From assembly GCF_001307295.1 (NCBI RefSeq), contig NZ_CP012700.1:747001-811000 (forward strand): 64,000 bases of DNA. The letters run 5' to 3'. Each line of letters begins with the position of its first letter. Position 1 is the stretch's first letter. This DNA is from Sphingopyxis macrogoltabida. Its GTDB lineage: Bacteria > Pseudomonadota > Alphaproteobacteria > Sphingomonadales > Sphingomonadaceae. Below the pieces are notes generated by a model. The model did not search any database. It was given only the letters and a program-made list of their open reading frames with translations, and had not been told where the DNA came from. Shown here piece after piece: positions 1 through 9,500 of the stretch. The position numbers and the translations under genes were made by a program.

Positions 1-523
1 CCGCGCGCGCGAGGCGGCCGTAGTCGGCGACGGTCGACACGTCGAAATAGAGGCCGCTGTCGAGTTCGTAGCAATGCGTGCCGGCGATACGCTTCGCGAA
101 CTCGATCATTCGCGGGACATAATCGGTCGCGACGGTCCATTTCGCGGGATCGCGCACGTTCAGCCAGTCGAGGTCGCGCTTGAATTCGGCGGTGTAAAAG
201 GCGGCGATGTCCCACGCCGTCTTGCCCTGCTGCGCCGCGGCTTTCTCCATCTTGTCGTCGCCGGCATCGGCATCCGACGTCAGATGGCCGACGTCGGTGA
301 TGTTGATGATGTGGCGCAGCGCATATCCCTTGAACGATAGGGTGCGGCCCAACGTGTCGGCAAAGACATAGGCGCGCATATTGCCGATATGCTGATAATT
401 ATAGACGGTCGGTCCGCACGAATAGACCCGCGCCTCGCCGGGGTGGACGGGCTGAAATGGTTCCAGGCTGCGCGTCAGGCTGTTGAACAGCCGCAAGGGC
501 GCGGGGGCAGGGGCGTCGGTCAT
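1..523 (-). CDS. cysS: Cysteinyl-tRNA synthetase, N-terminal part (cut by window edge)
   Basis: This enzyme charges tRNA-Cys with cysteine in the cytoplasm. About 174 residues are visible. The N-terminus has the class I signature in its CysRS form: YSCGPTVYN around residues 34-42, whose Cys36 is a usual zinc ligand, followed by HIGN at 45-48. The KMSKS half lies outside the window. I chose the ATG at 523; an in-frame ATG at 535 would add four residues, and neither has a clearly better ribosome-binding site. The gene starts only 46 bp after the stop of the giant exoprotein gene on the same strand, so it may receive read-through from that operon. The identity is secure; the start is not. Confidence 0.95.
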   Translation of the reverse strand, partial: MTDAPAPAPLRLFNSLTRSLEPFQPVHPGEARVYSCGPTVYNYQHIGNMRAYVFADTLGRTLSFKGYALRHIINITDVGHLTSDADAGDDKMEKAAAQQGKTAWDIAAFYTAEFKRDLDWLNVRDPAKWTVATDYVPRMIEFAKRIAGTHCYELDSGLYFDVSTVADYGRLARA

Positions 524-569
524 GCCGTTGCCCATGCCTCGCGCCGAGGCGGTCCGTCAACCGAAAGGC

Positions 570-3500
570 TCAGGGCTGCTGCGTGTCGGTCGTCGGCGTC
601 CACAGATCGTCGTTGCCCGCGCCGGTCACCGGATCGTCGAGCAACGGCTCGCCGGTCAGCGGATCGAGGTCGCGCATCGTGATCAGCGATTGCGGCAGGG
701 TGATGCCGTCGTCGCCGTCGTCGTCGACCTCTTCCTCGATGACATCCTGCACCGGGAAGCTGTTGTGATATTCGGGTTCGGGTATCGCGAGGCAGGCGCC
801 GGTGTTGGCGATCAGACAGCCGTTGAAGCGCGAACGCTGGTCAAAGGCGTCGGTGGGAGCCTGACCGCTCGCGATGCCGTTGATCGTCAGCAGCGGGATC
901 GTATCGAGCCCGGTGACCTGTCCCGACGGGCCGAGATGGACGCCGTTGATCACGATCCGCGTGTCCGGACCCGCGGTATCGACGTTGAGGCCGAGTGCGC
1001 CGAAGGTCAGGCCGCGGCGTTCGCCGAAGTCGCTGCCGCCGCTGTTCTGGACATAGAAGCCGCCGCTGACCCCGACATTGATGCCGCCCGCGAAGAGCGC
1101 GCCTTCGTCGCTCGTGATCCCGTCGTTCTGTGCCAGCCGGTCCTCGATCGCATCGGTACTGCTTGCGGCGGCGACATCGTCGATCGCCGCGAGCGTCGCG
1201 ACGATCACGTCTTCGGAGGCGAGGTTTAACCGCCCGGCGGGCGCGCTGCTGCTGCTCCCCAAAAGGCGGATCGACGCCTCGCCCAGAATGATTTCGAGCG
1301 ACTGGTCGGCGAAGATGTTGAGGGCGTTGTTGTCGCCCATGCCGGTCAGCGCGACATCGCCGACGACGCGCGCCGTCCCCGGGGTGGCGATCGTCAGCGA
1401 TCCGTTCGCACCGAGGTTCGAGGTCGCCGACCCCGCGGTCATCGTGAAATCGTCGATCACCACATCGGGCGGCACGGTGCCGATGAAGCGCCCGCCCGAC
1501 CGGTCGACCGCAGGCGCGAAGATGCGGATTTCGGCGCCATAGACGCGCGTCAACTCGTCGGCATCGATATGATAGCCGTTCTGCGTGCCGGTGCCGCCGA
1601 TAAAGGTCTGCACCCGGTTGTCGATGTTGCGGAGCTCGAGGCTTTCGGTGGTGCCGGTGCCGACGCGGCCGGCGCTGGCGACGGCGATATCGGCCGAAGC
1701 GAGCGACATCGTCCGGCCGGTAACCGTCCCGTTGGCCGTCAGCAGCGACTGGGCGGTCGCCGACAGGATGTCATCGGCGGTTACGTTGCCGAGCGTCATC
1801 GTGTCGTTCGAGGCGAGGATCGCATTGCCGGCGTCGAGCTGGCTGACGGCAAGATTGCCGCCTGCGGACAGCCGCGCTTCGCCCGCCACCGTTCCGGTGG
1901 TGATGGCAAGATTGCCGCTGGTGGTGATGCGCGCGTCGCCGGTATCGGTCTGGAGCTGGCTGAAGATCAGATTGCCCGAACCATCGATTGTCACGCTGTC
2001 GCCGATTGCGGTCACCGGCCCGGCCGATGCGAGATTGCCGATGACGATAGCGCCGTTGCCGCTCGTCAGGCCGGTTGCGCCGCCGCCATTCAGCGCGGCC
2101 GCGGCGATCCCGGCCGCCGCGTCGAGCGACAATGTGCCGCCGGCGCCGGTCGCGGCGCGCGCGACGTCGATCGTCGAACCGGACGATAGCGTCAGGTCGC
2201 GCCCGGCGCGCATGCTACCGCCGGCGATGGCTCCTGCCGTCTGGATCGACAGGTCGCGCCCGCCGGCGAGCGTATCGACCGGATCGCCCGCAGGGTTGGT
2301 CAAGGTGGCGATATTGGCCGAGGCGGCGTTGATGATGACATCGCGTCCGGCCGTTGAGGGACTGTTGACCGCGACTGCGCCGGCGGCGTTCACCGCCACG
2401 TCGCTCGCCGCAGCGAGGTCTCCGAGCACCGCGCTGGCGCTCTGGGTCCGGATACTGCTGTCGCCGCCGGTGACGCCGAGGCCCAAGGTGGTCGCGCCGT
2501 CGAGTGTCAGCGCCGTCGCGGCGGTGAGCAAGATATCGTCGCCCGCCGACAGCCCGCCCGCGTTGATCGCGCCGCTGGCCGACGCCATGACGATATCGGC
2601 GCCATCGGTGGCGGAGGTGCCTTCGCCCGACGCGATCGTGAAGCCGCCGGTGGTCGAATAGAACAGCGCGCCGGTATCGGCGCCGGCCCCGGTGGTGCGG
2701 ACGCCCTGCGCCGTGATCGCACCATTGGCGCGAACGGTGATGTCGTCGCCCGCGGTGACGTCCGACAGATTTGCGGCCGTCCCCGCGATGGCGAGCAGGT
2801 CTTCGCCCGCTGTGCCGGCAGTGACCGACACCGCCTGTCCGGCATTGACGCCGAACATGCGGTCCGCACTGCTGTCGGTCAGCGTCGCATTGCCCGCAGC
2901 GTCGACGAACAGGTTGCCGCCGTTGGCATTCGCTGATGCGGTAATATTGGCGGCCGAATCGAGCAAGATGTTGCCCCCGGCGACGTAGGTTCCGGTCAGG
3001 TTGCCGTTGGCAAAGATCGAGATGGTGCCGCTGACATCGGCGCGGGCGACCGCAACCGTCCCGCCGCTGGCGGTCGCAAAGAAATTGGCCGCGCCGGCCA
3101 CCGAATCGGTGATCGTGATGCTGTTGCCATTCATGCTGATATCGCTGCCAGCGATTGCCGTCGCGCCGTCGATCCCTTCGGCGCCCGCCGCGGTGCCGTT
3201 TGCGGTGAGGTTGATCGTCGCTCCCGCATCGAGCGTATTGAACGCGATCGATTGCGCATTGACCGTTATCGATCCGCTGGCAGTCGAATTGCCGAGGTCC
3301 GACGCGCCCGCGGTCGTGACGTCGATATTGCCGCCGGTGATGATCGAATTGAGCCCGGTGCGGAAACTGGTCGCGTTGACGACATAATCGTCCGCCGCCT
3401 CGCCATGCGCGACGAAGACGTTGCCCGCGGTCAGGTTGATGCCGACATTGCTGCCGATCTCTTCGCCATCGGGATTGTCGCCGGTCGCATTCATGAAGGC

Positions 3501-6500
3501 GATATCGATGTCGCCGCTGCCGTTGATGGCGATGTCGTCGCCCGCGACCATGCGGTTGAAGCTGCCGCCGTCGGTGGTCGAGATGAAGATGTTGCGCCCG
3601 GCGTCCAGCGTCCCGGCGGAGTTGACCGCGCCGGCGGTCGCGATCAGGCTGATCGAATCGGCGCCGGCGACGTTGCCCACGGTTACCGAGGTACCGCGAA
3701 TGTTGATCGCGCTCGGCACGATCATGTCGCCGGTCATCTCGACCGCACCCGCACCGACGACGGTGACCGGGCCGTTAACATTGAGCGCGCCGGTCGAATG
3801 GACGCCGCCGCTCGTCGCGGTGATGCCGAGTTCCCCGGCGTCGATCGCGATCCCGCCCAGTTCGACTTCACTCGCCTCGATACGCAGCGCCAGCCCCGCG
3901 TCGGCGTCGCCCGTGAGGGTGAGCGGCCCGCCGCCGAAAAGCAGAATGTTGCGGTTCGACGTCAGCGCGCCGCCGCTGATCGCGCCGCCCGCCGTGAAGA
4001 CCATGTCATCGATCGACGATGCCGCGCCGGTGGCGATATCGCCGCCCGCGTCGAGCCGCAGCGTGAAGCCCGCGTCGAGGCGGCTGCCCGCCGCATGATC
4101 GATATCGCCGGCGGCGTCGAGGGCGATCCGGAAGCCGGAAACATCGCCATTTGCCACGATATCGCCCGCCGTGGCGGTGATGCCCACGTCGCCGGCGGCA
4201 TCGATCGCCGCGGTCGAAACCGACGGGCCTTGCAGCGTGACATTGCCTGCCGACTGGGCGACGCCGGTAAAGGTCAGCGCGCCGCCGGCGGTGACGCCGA
4301 TGTTGCTGCCATTGCCTTCGTTGTCGAGCCCGGTGCCATAGCTGTATGCTGCACCGATCCGGGCGGTGCTGCCCGCATCTACACTAACGTCGTCGCCGGC
4401 ATCAAGCTCGGCGATATTGACGTTGGTCGCGGCAACGACCGTCACGTCGTGCCCGGCGGCAAGCGCGCCGGTCGCCGATACGGCACCTGACGAATTGACG
4501 CCGATGTCGGTGCCCGCGGTCACCGCGGTCAGATTGACAAGGCTGCCCGTCAGGCTGGTAACGAGCCCCGATTGCAGCAATCCCGTCGAGGACAGCGTGC
4601 CCGCCGCACTGACGGTCAGGTTGTCGAAGGCGTTCGCGCTGTTCGCCGCGACGTTGCCGCCGGTCGAGGTCAGAACGATGTTCGACCCGTCGGGGGACGC
4701 GGTGATAATGTCGAAGCCGGTGCTGTAATCGATCGACTGGTTGTCGGGGCCGGTGCCGGTGGTCAGCAGGCCGGCTGCGGTGATCGTTCCGGGGGCCTGC
4801 ACCGTCAGGTCGTCGCCGGCGGCCAGGTTGGTCAGGTTCGCGGTGGTGCCGGCCCGGACGAGCAAATCCTCGCCGGCGCTGACGCCGGTCAGCGTCGCGC
4901 TGCCGCCGGCATTGACGCCATACATCCCGGCGGCATTGCCCGACGTCAGGGTGACGTCGCCGCCGGCATCGACGAACACGCTGGCCGCGATCGGGGTGCC
5001 GCTGCTCGAGCTTTCGAAACCGGTTGCGCTGGCCGAACCGGCGACATCGCCGCCCGCGTTCAGCGATACGCCCCGGAAGCCGTTGTAGGCGCCGTTGATG
5101 TCACTGGTTGCTTCGATGAAGACCGTATCGGCGGCATTGGCCGTGCCGATCGCGACCGAACCGGCGCTGCCGTTCGCGACGATCGACGCGCCGCTGGTCA
5201 CCGTGCCGGTGATTCCGATCTGCGTGGCATTCAGGCTAATATTGTCGCCGGCATCGATCGAGACCCCGCTGATACCGGCGGCGCCGGGCACGGTGCCCGT
5301 TGCCGTCAGGAAGACCGTCGATCCGGCGTCGATCGCATTGAAGGCGATCGACTGGCCGTTTACCGAGACGAAACCGCCGGCGGTCGAATTGCCAAGGTCG
5401 ACGGCGCCCGGCGAGTTGACGATGATGTCGCCGCCGGTGATGATCGAGTTGAGCCCGGTCTGGAAATTGCCGACGACGGCGGTGAAATCATTGTTGGCTT
5501 CGGCATGTACGACCGTCGTCGCCGCCGTGCTGCCGAGATAGATGTTCGATCCGTCCAGTTCGGAGTCGAGGCCGCTGCCATCCGTGGTCAGCGTCCCGAG
5601 CGTCAAATTGTTGCCGATGATGCTGATATCGTCGCCGGCGTTGGCACTGCCGACATCGATGAGGAAGGAATTGACGGTCAGGTCGTCGCCGCTGGTCGAC
5701 GAACCGACGCGCGCGACATTCTGCGAGAGGATGAGCGTTGACGTTCCCGCTTCGATTCCATCGACATTGATCCCGCCGTTGGAAGCATAAGCGTTGAGCA
5801 GAAGCGACGTGCCGGCGCTGAGCAAGCTGTCCGTCTGGGCGCGGATGCTGACCGCGGCGTTGATCGACATTGCGCCGCCGGCGGCAATGGTCGGCGCGGT
5901 GCCGGTGCGGAAATCGTGGCGGATATCGACTTCGTCCGCCGCCTGGATCGTCAGGTCGCCGCCCGCGACGAGCGTTCCCGCCGCCTGCGCATAGACGCCA
6001 AGCGAGCTGTCGGTGGTCAGCGACATCGCACCGGTGGTCGTGATTGCGCCGGCGTCGCCGTAAACGCTCATGAAGATGCCGGTGCTGGCGGTGTCGGTGT
6101 CGAGGTTGGTCGGCGGGGCGAGGCCCAGCGCTTCGGCCGAGAGGCTCGTCATCGCGATATTGCCCTCGGCGCGCATCTCGATGCGTCCGGCGCTGTCGCC
6201 ATTCGCGGCGATCGTCGTGGCGCCCAGGGCGATCTGCCCTACTTCGCCCGGATTGCTGAAGGCTTCGAAACTGACCCGGCCGCCGGTGGTGCCGTTGCTG
6301 CTGCCGCCCGCGCCACCCGCCCCGGTGCCGGTGCCCGCACCGCCACTGCCGCTGATGCCAGCTGTCCCATCGACGGTAATATCCACCGCGACGCCATTGG
6401 AGGTGATCGTACCCCCGTTCGCAAGCAGATGCACGGTGCCGCCGATCGCGCCGCCGCCATTGCCGCCGTCGCCGCCCTGCGATCCATCGGGGAAGGCGGC

Positions 6501-9500
6501 TGCCGATCCGTTGCCGGCATTGCCACCGGTGCCGCGGCTGCCGAGCGCGACGGTGCCGCTGGTATCGGGGCCGAGTAAAACGGTCGCGCCGCCGCTGGAG
6601 ACAACTTCCAGGGCGCCGCCCTCGCCGGTGCCGCCGTCGCCGCCGCGCGGCGCCACAGCCGGAGTCGCGCCAAACGGAATCGATCCGCTGCCGCCGTTGC
6701 CGCCGACGCCGTCGGTGACAAAATTTACCTGGCCAACCGTGGCGCTGGCGCCGGCTCCTGTCGCTTCGACGCGCGCCGTGCCGCCGCGGGCGTCGCCGCC
6801 GCGGCCGCCTTCGCCATTGCTGCCGTCGGCGCCCGTGCCGCCGAACGCGCTCGAATCGACGGCGACCGCCAGCGCTCCCGCATCGAAACCGGTCACGATC
6901 GCCTGTGCGAGGCCGCCGGTGCCGAGACCGCCATTGCCGCCGCTGAAACCGCCACCGCCGTTACCGCCGATCCCCACCGCGCCGCTGGCGATTTCACCGG
7001 CTACCGTGGGAAGAACGGAAAAATCGATCGTCGCCACGCCGCCGCGGCCTTCGCCGCCGTTACCGCCGACGCCGGTGCCGACCGGTACGCCCGAGCTGCT
7101 CGATGCAAAGACATTGCCTCCTTCGCCGCCGATGCCAGCGGCGTCGGCAACAATGCTGCCGGACGTGACCGTACCCGCGACAATGTCGATCGTCGCCGTG
7201 CCGCCGAGCCCGGTGCCGCCGTCGCCGCCGTTGCCGGGCGGATCGCCGAACGATACCGACGCAAAGATGCCGCCCGTTCCGCCAACCCCGGTCGCGGAAG
7301 CGGCCAGGGTGCCGACATCGACGGTTGCGCCATCGATCGTGATCGTTGCGGTGCCGCCCTGTCCTTCGCCGCCGCTGCCGCTCGGCACGGTCGCGGCGGG
7401 ATCGAAATTATTGCCCATGGCGCCGGCCCCTCCGAGGCCGACGGCCGACGCGACCACATCGCCGCCGGTCAACGTCCCGCCGAGCAGGTCGATCGTCGCG
7501 TTGCCGCCCAGCCCTTGCCCGGAAACGTCGGGCGCGGAGCCGCCGAACCCATTCGCGCTGATCGCCATGCCGCCAACGGCCGCGGTGCCGCCCGTCTGCC
7601 TATAGCTTGCCGTGCCGCCGCGGCCCGTACCGCTTCCCGTGCCGACGTCGCCGCCATAGCCGTCGGCGGTGACGTTGATCGCGTTTGCGGTAAAGGTGCC
7701 GCCCGCGACCGAGATCGCCATGGTCCCGCCCTGACCGTCGCCCGCGCTTTGCTCGAAGCCGGGCGCGGATTCGACATCGACGGCGGTCAGCCCGTCGGCA
7801 CCTCCCTGCAAGGTGTCGAAGGCGATCGAACTGGGGCCCGTAGGGTCGTCGAGGACCTGGATCTGGATGAAGCCGCCATTGCCGGTCGTGCTGCTGCCGG
7901 GGTTCGTCGCGCCGCCCGACACGCCGCTCGCCTGGAGGATCGTCGTCGCATTGAAATCGATGCTGCCGCCCCCGGCGGTGATCTGGATCGTTCCGCCGCC
8001 GGCGATCGAGCCGTCGGCGCTGATCCCGCTCAGCGCGCTGGCGTCGATGATCGTACCGAGGCTGACGTCGGTCGCCGCAATGCTGCCGCCGGCGGTTGCC
8101 TCGATATTGACGAAGCCGCCCTGCGCGGGACCACCAGTGCCCCGGACATTCGCGGTCAGCCCGCTCGCCAACACGTCATATCGCGACGCCGTCAGGACGC
8201 CGCTGCGCGCCGCGAGCAGATTGACCGTGCCGCCGGTGCCGCTGCCGCCGCTTTCGGAAATACTGGTGCCGAAGCCGCCGCCCGAAACATCGATTCCGAT
8301 GGCGCCGGCAACGTCGATCGTACCGGCATCCTCGGCGGAAACCGTCACGTTGCCGCCGAGACCGCTACCAAGATTTTCGCTGAACGCGACTATTCCCGCC
8401 GCGAGGAGCTGCAGGTCCGTGTCGACGTTCAGCGTTGCGCCATTGTCGGCGGTGACGTTGATCGTTCCGCCAGTGGCGTTGCCGCTCTGCCCGGTCAGCA
8501 AACTCGGCGACGAGGCGCCGCCACTCACTCCGTCCGCGGTCACGGTGAGCGAGGGAAAGGTGACTGCGACGAGCCCGCTGGCCTCGATCGTCGCAATGCC
8601 GCCGACGGCATTGCCGCCGGCGACATTTTCGGCGCCGACCGCGCCGCCGCCGCTGCCGCTGACGTTCAGGCTGGTGGCGCCGGGGTTGATCGCGGTCGTT
8701 GCATCGCCGGCGATGCTGAGGGTCGCCGATCCGCCCTGGCCGGAGCCGCCGCCCTGCGACGGGATTGTCCCGATCACGATGTCGGATATTCCGCCGCCGC
8801 CGGCGCCGAAAGCATCGATCGTCGTCGTCAGCGTGTCGAAGACGCTGGCGGCGCCTGCGACCTCGATCCGCGCCGTGCCGCCCGTGCCATCGCCCGACTG
8901 GATATTGCCGACCTGCCCCGAGCCACTGGCGCTGGCGGTTGCCGAACCGTCGGTTGCGGTCAGCGAGGCGCCGTCCTGAACGCTGATCGTTGCCGCACCG
9001 CCGGTGCCGTTGCCGCCCTGGTCAGAGGCGGTGAAGATGCCCGAGCCGCCGTCCTCGAGTCCGCCGCCCACGCCGTCGGCCGCTGCGACGATGTTGTTGC
9101 CGACAACCCGGCTGGCGACGCCGGTCGACAGATTGGATCCGGTCACGGTGATCGTGGCGGTGCCGCCCGTTCCGTCACCGCCGATGCCGGCCGTATCGCG
9201 TCCGGCAATGCCGTTCGCCGAGACGGTGACGGTGCCGACCGCGCTCGCCGAGCCGCCATTGGAAACGATCAGCGCTGCGGTGCCGCCACGACTGTCGCCG
9301 GTTGCCGCATCGACCGCGCCATCAGCGAGGATCGACAGATTGCTCGCGGAGATCTGGCCGCCGTCGACGTTGACGTTCACCGTTCCGGGCACGCCGCCGG
9401 CCGCTCCGGTCTGGATGATCAGGTCGCCGGTGGCGTTAACGGAGCGATTCGCATCGACGGTAATCGTCGTGCTCGCGTCGCCGATGAAGGTCGCGTTGCC

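Noticed and set aside
6200..9300. Regular short DNA repeats in the tpsA region, considered as a CRISPR-like array
   Set aside because: The repeats are degenerate, continuous and in frame; they encode Gly-rich beta-helix turns.
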